DNA of 64,000 nt from Rana temporaria (lineage: Eukaryota > Chordata > Amphibia > Anura > Ranidae): assembly GCF_905171775.1 (NCBI RefSeq), contig NC_053490.1:156928469-156992468 (forward strand), given 5' to 3'. A program made the position numbers and the translations under genes. This document shows, in pieces, positions 24,630 through 34,997 of the stretch. Numbering within the stretch: position 1 is the first letter of the stretch; each line of letters opens with the position of its first letter. The notes beneath the pieces are model-generated. The model was not told the origin of the DNA. It made no database searches and worked only from the letters and a program-made list of their open reading frames with translations.

Positions 24630-26973
24630 CCCCCTTAGCGGTATTCCCGAGCGTGACTCGGGGTGTTTTTTTCCTGCTAGGATCGGTATCCCTGAGTCAC
24701 GCTCGGGGTAGCAATGCAGAACCTGCAGCGGGGTTCTTTACCTTCTCCTGGCGATCCAGCGATGATCTCTCATTGCTGTCATAACCGCGGAGATCCCCGC
24801 AGCGCCGTCCATCGGTCATCTGACTTCCTGGTTCCGTTCCCTGCAGCAGCAATGGTGCATGGGAGCGGAACTGGGAGGGAAATTCAAATGTTGCACAAAC
24901 ACATAAAAAGGAGGTGATACAATGTAAACTGAGACAGTGCCCTTTCAGTGCCCCTTGCCATTGTCATTTGTGACAATAAAATCGTTTAAAAATGTCATCA
25001 AAAAAGCGCTGTCCTACAAAGGCGCTTTTGGATCAGCTGAGCGACAGCGACAGTGACCTGGAGGTGCTCGCAGAACAGAGCGATAGTGAGTCGTGGGGAG
25101 ATTTGTCATCTGACTCTGACACTGACACTGATCCAGAAAGTGATAACGCTGATGATCCCACACCTGACCTAAGCAATGTGTGCACTTGGTGCCCTATAGA
25201 CAGCGATGTGGACCAGGCAGCGCCCCCGAGATTCCGATTCACTGGATCACCTGGGATGAAGGTAGATGTGGAGAGTGACAACCCTCTGGCGTACCTAAAA
25301 TTATTTCTTACTGAGGAGGTCATTTTAAAAATCGTCACAGAAACCAACCACTACCATGATCAGCAATCCGCTATGCTGCGTGCCAGGTTTTCCAGATCCA
25401 GAAAATGGGAACCGGTCACTAAAGAGGACATCTGGCAGTTTCTGGGACTCATCATCCTTCAGGTGGTGGTGGGGAAACCGCTCCAGAAATGGTATTGGAC
25501 CACCAATAAGCTACTGGCCACTCCATTTTTTGGCACTGTGATGTCCGAATACCGCTTTTCGCTCATCCTGAAGAATTTACACCTCACTAACAATGAAGAG
25601 TTTGATGAGGCCACGCATCCTGCGCCCAAACTAAAAAAAATCTGGGAGGTATGCCAGATGATTGTCGCCAACTTCCAGCAGACCTACGTGCCAGAAAGGG
25701 ACGTCAGTGTGGACGAAAGTCTGATGGCCTACAAGGGACACCTGTGCTGGATACAGTTTATTGCATCCAAAAGAGCGCGGTTTGGCATCAAATTTTACAT
25801 GCTCTGTGAATCATTCACCGGATATATCTGGAATGCGGTCATTTACACCGGTAAAGGCACCAAGTTCAACCCCAGGTACAGCCGCTATGGGATGGCCACA
25901 TCATCTGTCCTTACACTGCTGAACCAGGGATATTGCGTGACAACGGACAATTTTTACACATCTCCGGAACTATATGAGGTTTTGCTCCTAAATAAAACGG
26001 ATGGGTATGGTACCGTGAGGCCAAACCGGCGTGACACGCCATCAATGTTTGGCAATAAAAAAAATTAAAAAAGGAGAAATGGTTGCCTTTCAAAAGGGTA
26101 AAATGATGGCAATGCGATGGCGAGACAAGAAGGACGTGTGTCTCATGAGCACCGTGCACAGCACCTCCACTGCCATGGTCCGCACAAAACACGGAAAAGA
26201 TGTGCTGAAGCCGCAAGTCGTGATCGACTATAATCACACGATGGGAGGTGTCGACCGAGCCGATCAGGCAATGACATTTTACCTGGCGATGCGGAAACAA
26301 CAGAAAAAATATTACAAAAAGATTTTCAGGCATCTCCTGGAACAATGCCTTTGGAACGCCTATATCCTTTATAAAGCAAACACTGAAATACCTCTTGTTC
26401 ATTTGGACTTTATCTGGAAGGTGGCTGAGCAGATTTTTGTCAACCACCCGACGCCATCAGTATCTGCTAACAGACCCGGACGACGCGCTGTTGACGTTGT
26501 CAACCCAGAACGCCTGACAGGTCGTCATTTTGTAGACTACGTACCGCCAACCACAAGAAAGTTAGCGCCTACCAGGATGTGCGTCGTTTGCTGTTCCAAG
26601 AGAGATGGCAATGGAAAAAAAGTCTGAAAAGAAACAAGGTACTATTGTCCTGACTGCGACGTCGGACTTTGTCTAGTTCCATGCTTCAAACTGTTTCACA
26701 CTCAGGATGTGTATTGAATTTCTTTGTTTGACAAATTTCATTATTTTTCATTACATTATTGAATACAATTACATTATTGATTAGATTATAATTCATGAGT
26801 TTGTGTTTCAAATTTATCACATCTGGAATGTCTACTAGAGTCTTGTTTTGGTCAGGTTTAAGTAAGTAATTACTAAGAATTGCAGGCCTATAATACATAT
26901 CACCAAATTTCAATGCAAAAAACTGTACCGCTTTTGGTACAAAATTCCAGACAGAATCATACCGCCAGGGAGG
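24630..26973 (+). mobile_element. piggyBac-like element, copy 2
   Basis: Left end CCCCCTTAGCGGT, right end ACCGCCAGGGAGG, TTAA on both sides (24626-24629 and 26974-26977). Same architecture as copy 1 at 9897 but better preserved. It landed in a TTAA inside the T2-like element at 24538. Confidence 0.93.
24992..26717 (+). pseudogene. piggyBac transposase, near-intact pseudogene, copy 2
   Basis: Start at 24992. An acidic N-terminus (Asp/Ser/Glu-rich, residues 17-70) precedes the catalytic core. Catalytic Asp candidates are D241 (VDESLMAYKG), D319 (VTTDNFYT) and the Asp at 26253-26255 (GGVDRADQ). The open frame ends after 358 residues at 26068 through a net +1 shift in an A-rich run (about 26052-26072). 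The second half continues in the next frame to a TGA at 26625-26627. Past that TGA, in the same frame, is a cysteine-rich zinc-type tail (CPDC, GLCLVPC, H) ending at 26715-26717. Compared with copy 1 it lacks 12 bp (4 codons) near 25918. Full length would be near 575 residues, usual for the family. Inactive as it stands. Confidence 0.93.
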
Positions 26974-27160
26974 TTAAAATGAGCTTTCCTTTTCAATCTG
27001 CAGCCAATGTAATTTTCTGAGAATGCGTTGCAATATGGCTATCTGGAGTTGTTCTGTACACAGAGTGTGTACTGACCGCTCCCCAGAAACATAATTTCCT
27101 GCTTGCGTGATTGGCTCACCAATTTTCCCAGAAGTCCGCCTAAAGCCCCATACACACTAT

Positions 27161-27709
27161 GGCCTCGTACACACGACCAAGAAACTCGACAGAATCCATC
27201 AAGAAACTTGGTGGGAGAGCTTTTTTGCCGAGGAAAAAGGTTGAGTGTTCGTTTTTCATCGAGGAAACTGTCGAGGAACTCGACGAGAAGTCGACGGGAG
27301 TCTCAATTTCCCCGTCGTGTTCCTCGTCGTGCTGGTTTTCGACGAGAAACGCGAGTGTGTGTATGCTAAGAAACCCGCGCACCTTCGGTAAAAGTAGCGT
27401 TTGTAATGAAGATAGCACATTTGTCACGCTGTAACAGACTGAAAAGTGCAAATCGTCTCTTACCAAACTTTTACTTAACACGCAGTAACATGAGATTAGC
27501 AAAAGCAGTCCCAAGGGTGGCGCCAGTGGAATCGAACTACCCCTGCCATTGTATGTGTTGTACGTCACTGCGTTTGAGAACGAGGAGATTTTGTCTTGAC
27601 CGTGTGTACGCAAAGCAAGCTTGTCGAGTTCCTCGACAAGCCTAACAAGGAACTCGTCAAGGAAAACGATGTGTCTCGCCCTGAGTTTCTCAGTTGTGTG
27701 TACAAGGCC
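27161..27709. mobile_element. palindromic MITE nested in 27144-28449
   Basis: Ends GGCCTCGTACACACGACC / TTGTGTGTACAAGGCC with TAT on both sides (27158-27160 and 27710-27712). Removing it restores CACACTATCAGTTTTCC, which is exactly the mirror of the host's other end. The core (27400-27600) is related to the core of the neighbour at 27800. The 157- and 116-codon frames here are shadows. Confidence 0.85.
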
Positions 27710-27799
27710 TATCAGTTTTCCTGCAGGTTTTTCTCTTCAGGTTTACCAAAACCATGTAGTGCAAGGGCCTGCCTGATTGCATACAGATTGAAACTCTTA

Positions 27800-28367
27800 T
27801 GCCGCGTACACACGATCATTTTTCGGCATGAAAAAAACGAAGTTTTTCGACATTTAGAAAAAACATTGTTTTTTCCAACTTCATCATTAAAACTACGTTG
27901 CCCACAGACGATCGTTTTTAAAAAAGGCTCTAGAAAAGCGTGGTGACGTACAACACGTACGACGACACTATAAAGGGGAAGTTACATGAGGATGACACCA
28001 CCCTTGGGGCTGCTTTAGCTGATTTCCTGTTAGTAAAATTTGCACTTTTCTGTCTGTTACAGCGTGATGAATGTGCTTGCTCCATTACGAATGGTAGTTT
28101 TACCAGAACGAGTGCTCCCGTCTCATAACTTGCTTCTGAGCATGCGCAGGTTTTTAACGTCGTTTTAGCCCACACACGATCATTTTTTACAACCCGAAAA
28201 ACGACATTGTTTAAAACATTGTTAAAAAATGCAGCATGTTCGAAAAAAAATGTTGTTGTTTTTCAGAACCTGAAAAATTATTAGAAGCCCACACACGATC
28301 ATTTTATATGACATTTTTAAAAAACAATGTTTTTTTCATGACGAAAAATGATCGTGTGTACGCGGCA
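27800..28367. mobile_element. palindromic MITE nested in 27144-28449
   Basis: Ends TGCCGCGTACACACGATCAT / ATGATCGTGTGTACGCGGCA with TTA on both sides (27797-27799 and 28368-28370). TTA fits the TWA target of PIF/Harbinger elements. The core contains GCACTTTTCTGTCTGTTACAG, the reverse complement of a segment in the neighbour at 27161. Confidence 0.85.
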
Positions 28368-28476
28368 TTAAGGTTTGACATCATATTAGATGGTTTTGGT
28401 AAACCCGAAGAGAAAAACCTGCAGGAAAACTGATAGTGTGTATGGGGCTTAAGGTACAAATCAGATTTCAGGCATC

Positions 28477-29348
28477 TACAAAAATAGTGAAGTCCCTGGC
28501 CTTCTTTCACTATCACGGCACTACGGGATTCACAGGCTTCTTAAAACCGATTAAAATCTAAACATAATGTTACCATTAATATTTAAATAATCGCACATCT
28601 AAAATTCAGCAGCCACTAAAAAGCAAAAAATTGCACATTCATAAAATCAAAATAATAAAACTCCAACAGCGTCCTTAAACAAGGGGGGCTTTTGTGGATT
28701 ACTAAAGCAGCGCTAATTGTCACCAGTCCACCGTGAACAATCTTTCTTATAACAGTTCATAAGAGAAATGTATGAAGGATAGAAGGTGTGTCAAAGTCCC
28801 GGAAAACCCACAGGTGCTTCTGGAATGCGATGTGCTCTCTCACTGCAATCAGCTCCCATTGTGTGTCACACACCCCTTTCGAGTTTGTACTCACCAAAAG
28901 GTTGAGTTTATCAGGCAGACAAACTGGTTCATCCCGAGGACAATCTCTTTCTCTCCATGTGTACACGCTCACAAGGACAAATCTCTTTCTCTCCAGGTTT
29001 TCACCTGGAGAGAAAGAGATTGTCCTTGGGAGCGTGTACATCCAGGATGTGGAAGATGGAGGGATGAACCAGTTTGTCAGTGCCTGATAAACTCAACCTT
29101 TTGGTGAGTACAAACCCGAAAGGGGTGTGTGACACACAATGGGAGCTGATTGCAGTGAGAGAGCACATCGCATTCCAGAAGCACCTGTGGGTTTGCCGGG
29201 ACTTTGACACATCTTCTATCCTTCATTAATTTTTCTTATGAACTGTTATAAGAAAGATTGTTCACGGTGGACTGGTGACAATTAGCTCCGCTTTAGTAAT
29301 CCACAAAAAAAAACCTTGTTTAAGGACGCTGTTGGAGTTTTGTTATTT
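28477..29348. mobile_element. foldback insertion with 14-bp flanking repeats
   Basis: Exact 14-bp direct repeats AGATTTCAGGCATC flank it (28463-28476 and 29349-29362). From about 28653 to 29345 it is a long inverted repeat: AAACTCCAACAGCGTCCTTA on the left mirrors TAAGGACGCTGTTGGAGTTT on the right, with an innermost CTCTCCAGG-TTTTCA-CCTGGAGAG hairpin near 29000. An extra 176 bp (28477-28652) occurs only on the left. Short mirrored frames in both arms are shadows. I see no hammerhead motif in it. Confidence 0.8.
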
Positions 29349-29648
29349 AGATTTCAGGCATCCCCTGCAAAAATGTCATTTTTGGAGAGATACTTTCAAT
29401 AGGAGCACATCTAAAGGGATGCAGGCCCAGCAGATTTCCTCATCAGTGCCCTGCAACTGCACACCTGACAGTTAATTATGAAACCACTCCCATTAGACTC
29501 ACTGAGTACAGAGGCACAGAGAAACACACATGGATTTCTTCAGAATAACAAAAGGTAAAAGTAACAGAGGTTGTTATAATCCTTGCAATGTACATCAATC
29601 ACCCAGGGGGGATGTTTTTTTCTCAACAAAAGTGGAGTTACACTTTAA

Positions 29649-30099
29649 AATGACATGCTTATGGTTGCCCTAAACCTGCTTCTAAAGAAGTGCCCCAATG
29701 CGATCTTTACAATGTACTACAGCATAAGTGACATTTACAAAGACAAAATACACAGCTCCCTGGTGCACTGTTCTCTCTGTAAACAAAGCGGCTGAGGATT
29801 CCCAATGCTTCACCTGGATGGGGGTCTGATATACATCTTAAGGGGGAACCCCACACAAAAAATGGCTGAAATGCTTGAAGTCGAAAGGAGGAAAAAGCAA
29901 TTGGCAGGACCCTAGTATAGTATAAAGTGAGACATTTTCCCAGCTGTGTTCTGTCCAAGCCAAGATATGCTGTGTTTTTTTCAGAAAGTCAGTAGGGCAT
30001 ATAGATAGGTAAATAATTTAGGGCAGTTGCCTTGATAGAGGGTTTTGTATACAAATGTGAGGTGAAGGTCCAGAGAACCCAAGTAAAGGTAAAGGAGTG
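29649..30099. other. spacer without recognised gene
   Basis: No supported gene. AGGGGGAACCCCACAC near 29838 resembles part of an interspersed repeat, but I cannot name it. Confidence 0.35.
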
Positions 30100-30560
30100 C
30101 TGCAAGGATTCATGAAGGTGACTGGACTAAAAAAAAGACTTAGTTGTGGTAACATGCAACCCCATAAGGTTGCCTGATTCCATGTGCAATGGCATCAAGT
30201 TCAGTAAGGAGATCAGTGAATTGGAGTGGATCAGAAGTGCATTGTCCCTGAATATACAGATTGTGTGATAATATCCTGCCACCTCCTTCTCCCAAATCCA
30301 GTTTGGATAGAGGACAGCCCTGTCTTGTGCCTTGACATAGCTCTCCCCCTATATGCATTATGCCTGAAATCAGGCATCCTCAGTAGGTGACCTGAACAGA
30401 TGTGAGAAGAAACCTAATCTGACTGAAATGTATGGGATTATACTTAGCAAATGTTAAGGGAACATTGTGAACTGATCCAATCAGGACTAAATATCTACCC
30501 TCTGGGTTTTTGATCTGTCCATCACGAGAACATTGAGATAAGCACTTTAGAACTACTAGG
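30100..30560 (-). pseudogene. LINE ORF2 remnant (endonuclease joined to RT motif)
   Basis: On the minus strand, codons from about 30540 give DGQIKNPEGRYLVLIGS, then a stretch like the end of an L1 endonuclease domain. They then pass to ELCQGTRQGCPLS near 30340-30310, the RT motif normally followed by PLLFA. The region between endonuclease and RT is missing, so it is an internally deleted fragment, probably Tx1-clade. Confidence 0.65.
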
Positions 30561-31742
30561 ACTCCCCTCTGTTATTGTTTTGCACAGCCAGTATATATTT
30601 AGGCGTAGGTGTGGTGCAGGAGTAGAGCTCTGAGAGAAATGCATTTCTTGTAATCAGACTAAGCCTGCATGGTGAGATTTGAATTAAAATAAAAAAAATT
30701 CCCACAATGTAATACAATTGTAAAACAATGTAGAGCCATATCAATTACAATAAACAATAGCAGACACGAGAAAAAAAATCACTGACACATCCTTTCCTAA
30801 GAGACACTTATTGTTAATGACTGCTCCCTAACTGGCAGCAGAATGTAAACAAAGGGGTGGGGTATACCTGGTGATGTTGTTGACAATGTATGGACATAAT
30901 GCTGCCGACATCTTGAGAAATAATGAGGCTGTGCAAAGCTGGGAGTGTTTTTTCTTGGTGGTAGTAATACTACTAATAATTAAATGACTTAGGCCAATTT
31001 AGAAAAACTAGCTTACTTTTCAGTACATTTATGGGCAGGCTGGTGGCGTTTTTCCCAAACAATCTGTGCCACCGACTATAGTCGGCCACATTGATCACTG
31101 TATTCTGACAGTGGGGAAGTTTACTCGCTGTCATAATACCATGGGAATAATTTCCCCATTCACATCCGATGTGTGAATGGAGGAATTAGATCATAAATTG
31201 TTTTCATTTAACCCACTTGTTGAAAAAAAAGGTCAATATATGTGCTGTTTTACTGCTACAGAATCAACAAGATGTTCAGGCAAGAAAACTGACCAAATAG
31301 TTTAGCCAGTCCACCAATGCCAAGCATGCAAAGTCCAAACTGAACTCAAACTCCCAATCTGTAGTGCAAACTTTTGCATAATTGCAAAGGCAGGATGAAG
31401 TAAGGCTAGTAAATTTATATTACTGAATCGTCTTCCTCAGCTGATCAAACGGATTATGTTTGACTATAAAACAAATGTCCATGATTACGAAAAAAGCCCA
31501 ACATATAAAATATCTCAATAGATTTCAAGATTTGGGAATGTTTACATTTCTAAAATAAGAACTAATAAGAACTAATGATACTGTTTTTTTTTTTATTTGA
31601 TTTTTAAGAAATACAACAAGCATTTCATTTTAGTGGCCATTTAAGTGTACTATAGCTTAAAACATCTCATAATTTACTATTAGTTGAAGGTCACATGCAC
31701 AATAAAAGCTAGTGGGCAATTGAGAACATTAGATCTTGCTTG
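30561..31742. other. spacer without recognised gene
   Basis: AT-rich; nothing beyond short A/T runs. Confidence 0.4.
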
Positions 31743-31907
31743 GAGTAAAACCTAACTTTTATTTTGTCATTTTGAAGAGGAATATCTAGCTTGTTTTGGA
31801 AGACAGAGTGTCCTTTATCCTAGGTTATGATTAAAGACACTTTGTCATTTGAAACTGGTTGAAAGTTCTACTTTTAAAATGACAAAATAAAAGTTAAGTT
31901 TTACTCT
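31743..31907. repeat. small inverted repeat
   Basis: Arms of about 31 bp: GAGTAAAACCTAACTTTTAT plus TTTGTCATTTT on the left, mirrored by AAAATGACAAAATAAAAGTT plus AAGTTTTACTC on the right, enclosing about 100 bp. This looks like a short MITE. I found no target duplication. Confidence 0.65.
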
Positions 31908-33047
31908 AAGCAAAGTCTGCAGCGCTGACAAGCTACTATTATGTTTGTTACCTGCTTCTGAACCTCAGCAGTCAAACACACAGCAGGTGATGGTAGAAAC
32001 AGCACAGGGGTTTGAGTGGATGCATTTTTTGACTGAAGTGTACGTAAGTGCCTGAATGTGAGGTAAAAAAGGAAATTCTAAACAAAAACAGTGTGTCAGT
32101 GATGCTGAAAGTAAAAATAGGTTTGCTGTACCTAGAATGATAAAGAATAAATACTTGTTAACAAAAAATATATATATATGCATCTCTAGTCATAGATGTT
32201 GATGTAATTAGTTGAATCAAGGCAAGCAGATAAATACACAGTTATAAAATATATACATGAACTGTTTTATCTTCCAAACCAGTCAGGCCGTCAGCATTCA
32301 CTGCTTAAGAACAGTTTAGCCAGGAACACATGCCCACCTACTGGTTGAATAATAATGTAGTATCCATTGGTGTGTGCAGCCTATTGCATTAGGGTGTGCA
32401 CCCCAGAGCACAAACACACATGTGTATATATATCAGCAGAGCAGTAGACAGAGTCAGTAGAGCAGGAATTGGTGTCAGTTGGGTAGTGGACGGTGTCAGT
32501 AGTCTTTATTTTTCTACAATTTTATTTTTGTAACAATTTTTTTACAATATATATTTCAATATAAACAGAGACAAAGGGATTGAGGACAGAGCTTCCCCAG
32601 TTCCTTTGTCTGCAACCTCAGCTGCACTGGACAGTGAGCAAATGAGAAGTGCTCCATGCTGAGCACCTTCCTGTTCATACACTGTGTTCTGTCATTCATC
32701 CATCCTGAATCATCGCCCACAGCAGCCAGTGGGAGAGGAAATACGGGAAGCTGTCAGCACTGCAAGGGAGAGACGGGGATCCCAAGAAGCAGGGGGAATC
32801 TGCACCACAGAGGATGATTATGGTGTGCCCAGGCACACACAGCACACACTGTGTTGCATGCCTATGGTAGCATCCACACAGTGATAAGTCAGAACTCTCC
32901 TCTTTCATTTGATCAATCCACACCCTGCTCACAGAGTCCTCTTCTCTTATCGGTTACTCAGAAATAGAGTTTCCTCTCCAACTCCTATCTGGGTCCTAGG
33001 GAGAGTGTCTGTTAACTCCTTCAAGCCTAAGGGTAAAACTAATATTA
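31908..33047. other. spacer without recognised gene
   Basis: No gene. AT-rich simple sequence near 32165-32180 (TA repeats) and 32520-32560. Frames at 32684-32932 lack motifs. Confidence 0.4.
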
Positions 33048-33055
33048 ATGCCTAG

Positions 33056-33889
33056 TAGACATGTGCACACTGAAATATTTTGTTTCGGAATTTAGTTTTC
33101 GTCCGAAAAATACATTTATTTAGTTACTCCCTAAATTTGTTTTTATTTATTTTGTTTCATTTTAAAATGCATTCGTCCGAAAATCCGAATTAATTAAGGT
33201 CAAATCTGTCAATTGAAGGCTTATGGTGTCTGTTGAATGTTCTAAGAAGATTCGACGGAGCAGCTAACCTGTATGATGCCGCAATCATACATTTCCGGTC
33301 GAATGTTCCGCCTACAAGCTATAGAAGAATTCTAATGTTGTATGACACCAGTAATAATTATATTTATAAATTATTATTGCTAGTCAACTAACATTCAAAT
33401 TCTTCTATAGCCTATGGGCAGAGCATTTGACTGAAAATGTACGATTGCGGCGTCGTACAGTTTAGCTGCTTGTCGAATCTTCTTAGAACTTTGACAGACA
33501 CCATAAACCTTCAATGACAGATTCAACGTTTGTATGTTTTTCTCTGCTTCGTCGAATCTTTGTCGTTCATGTTGAATGGTTTATCCAACACTGTCTCTAT
33601 AATGTCAAATCTTTCCTCTCTATGTAGAATAATCTTGGACTAATAGAGTTAAGGTTAGGCACATTTGACCACAGGTTCGATAGACACAGATTGTTATTGT
33701 CAGCGTCATGTCGAATCTCCTATCTATATCGAATTGTTGTAGCAACGAAAATTACAATAAAGCATATTTATATGTCGGATGTTTCGGATTTTGGATTCTG
33801 CGTGTTCGTTTTCGTTTGTTAAAACGATAACAAAAATACCAGAAATTCGGATGAAAATGCATTCGGATGAAAACGAATGCACATGTCTA
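33056..33889. mobile_element. hAT-type non-autonomous element
   Basis: Ends TAGACATGTGCACACTG / GAATGCACATGTCTA. Exact 8-bp duplication ATGCCTAG on both sides (33048-33055 and 33890-33897), the hallmark length for hAT. The body has mirrored TTCGAC/GTCGAA and ATTCGG motifs and no transposase. Confidence 0.88.
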
Positions 33890-34147
33890 ATGCCTAGGCA
33901 CAATTTTGCATGCGTGGCAGAACTTACCTTTAATGCTCATTGGCAGGGTGAATTTAGTAAAGATGAAATTTTTACCTTTATTTCTATATATATTCCAGAA
34001 TTCACCTGTCTGGATACCAAAATATATATTCATAACGATTGATCAGCTTGTGGTGACTTTCCTGTGGCAGGGGCGGCACCCTCGGATCAAACTACAGATG
34101 TTGCAGTTGCCGTGGAAACAAGGGGGGCTGGCAGTTTCTGACTTTTA

Positions 34148-34615
34148 GGCCCCATACACACAAGAGAATTTATCCGCGGATACGGTCCAGCGGACCGTTT
34201 CCACGGATAAATCCTCTCAAAGATTTCCGCAGATTTCTATGCGATGGAGTGTACACACCATCGCATTGAAATCCGCGCGGAAATCCTCTGGCGATGACGT
34301 GTCGCGCCGTCGCCGTGATTATGACGCGGCGACGGGCGCGACGCTGTCATATAAGGAATTCCACGCATGCGTCAAATCATTACGACGCGTGCGGGGAATC
34401 CCTTTGGACGGATGGATCCGGTGAGTCTGTACAGACGAGCGGATCCATCTGTTGGGATGGATTCCAGCAGATGGATTTGTTGTGCATGTCAGCAAATATC
34501 CGATCTGCTGGAATCCATCCCAGAGGAGATTTCTCGTACACACCATAGGATCTATCCGCAGAAACCCATTTGCTGGGATTTATCTGCGGATGGATTCTAT
34601 CGTGTGTATGGGGCC
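34148..34615. mobile_element. palindromic MITE, GGCCCCATACACAC ends, inside a LINE
   Basis: Ends GGCCCCATACACACAAGAG / CGTGTGTATGGGGCC with TTA on both sides (34145-34147 and 34616-34618). It contains mirrored ATCCGC/GCGGAT motifs and GCATGCGTC. Removing it plus one TTA restores the LINE reading frame. Confidence 0.88.
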
Positions 34616-34997
34616 TTACAGGTACTTTTTAGCGGGTCAATTGGTCTTTGCTCATAGGTGGTTTAGTCTACCTGAAGACGATACCGCTAATACATTGAAA
34701 GTGGCTATTGTTGGCTCATATGAGGCGCTGACACATCTTTTTCTATGTGCTAGTATCCATGCGTGCAACAGGTAGGGTGTGGGTAGTGGCTAATAAGATA
34801 AGTAGTGATTCAGCAATCTCTCCTCACACACCAATATGGAAGAATCCCAACCTGACATATTTCCTAGAGTACCCCGATCCAATTATTTGGACTAAATATG
34901 GTATTAAGACCCTGAAAGATATAGTGGGTAATGGGAAAAATATCCAGTTTGATACTTTGAAGACTTTCATCTTCCTGACACTCACTTATTTTGTTAT

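Larger units (their letters stand above)
27144..28449 (+). mobile_element. AGCCCCATACACACTA-end MITE hosting two others
   Basis: Ends AGCCCCATACACACTAT / ATAGTGTGTATGGGGCT with TAA on both sides (27141-27143 and 28450-28452). The native arms are mirror images: CAGTTTTCCTGCAGG, TCTTCAGGTTTACCAAAACC and their reverse near 28385-28435. Two palindromic elements sit inside (27161-27709 and 27800-28367). PIF/Harbinger-type by its TAA duplication; no coding capacity. Confidence 0.85.
24538..29644 (+). mobile_element. T2/Kolobok-like element expanded by nested insertions
   Basis: The ends are TTAAAGGGTAACTCCATTTT (TTAA at 24534-24537) and AAAGTGGAGTTACACTTTAA (TTAA at 29645-29648). The native body survives as 24538-24629, 26978-27140, 28453-28476 and 29349-29644. 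It hosts a piggyBac element (24630-26973), a 3-bp-duplication element (27144-28449, itself holding two more) and a foldback insertion (28477-29348). Without inserts it would be under 600 bp. T2-like elements with TTAAAG ends are known from Xenopus. Confidence 0.8.

Noticed and set aside
27500..27560. GTGGCGCCAGTGGAATCGAAC string suggestive of a tRNA 3' half or primer-binding site
   Set aside because: No cloverleaf can be formed and it sits in the core of a MITE.
27140..27613. 157-codon minus-strand frame
   Set aside because: Covers the arm of a palindromic MITE; no motif, and it starts and ends at random inside the repeat.
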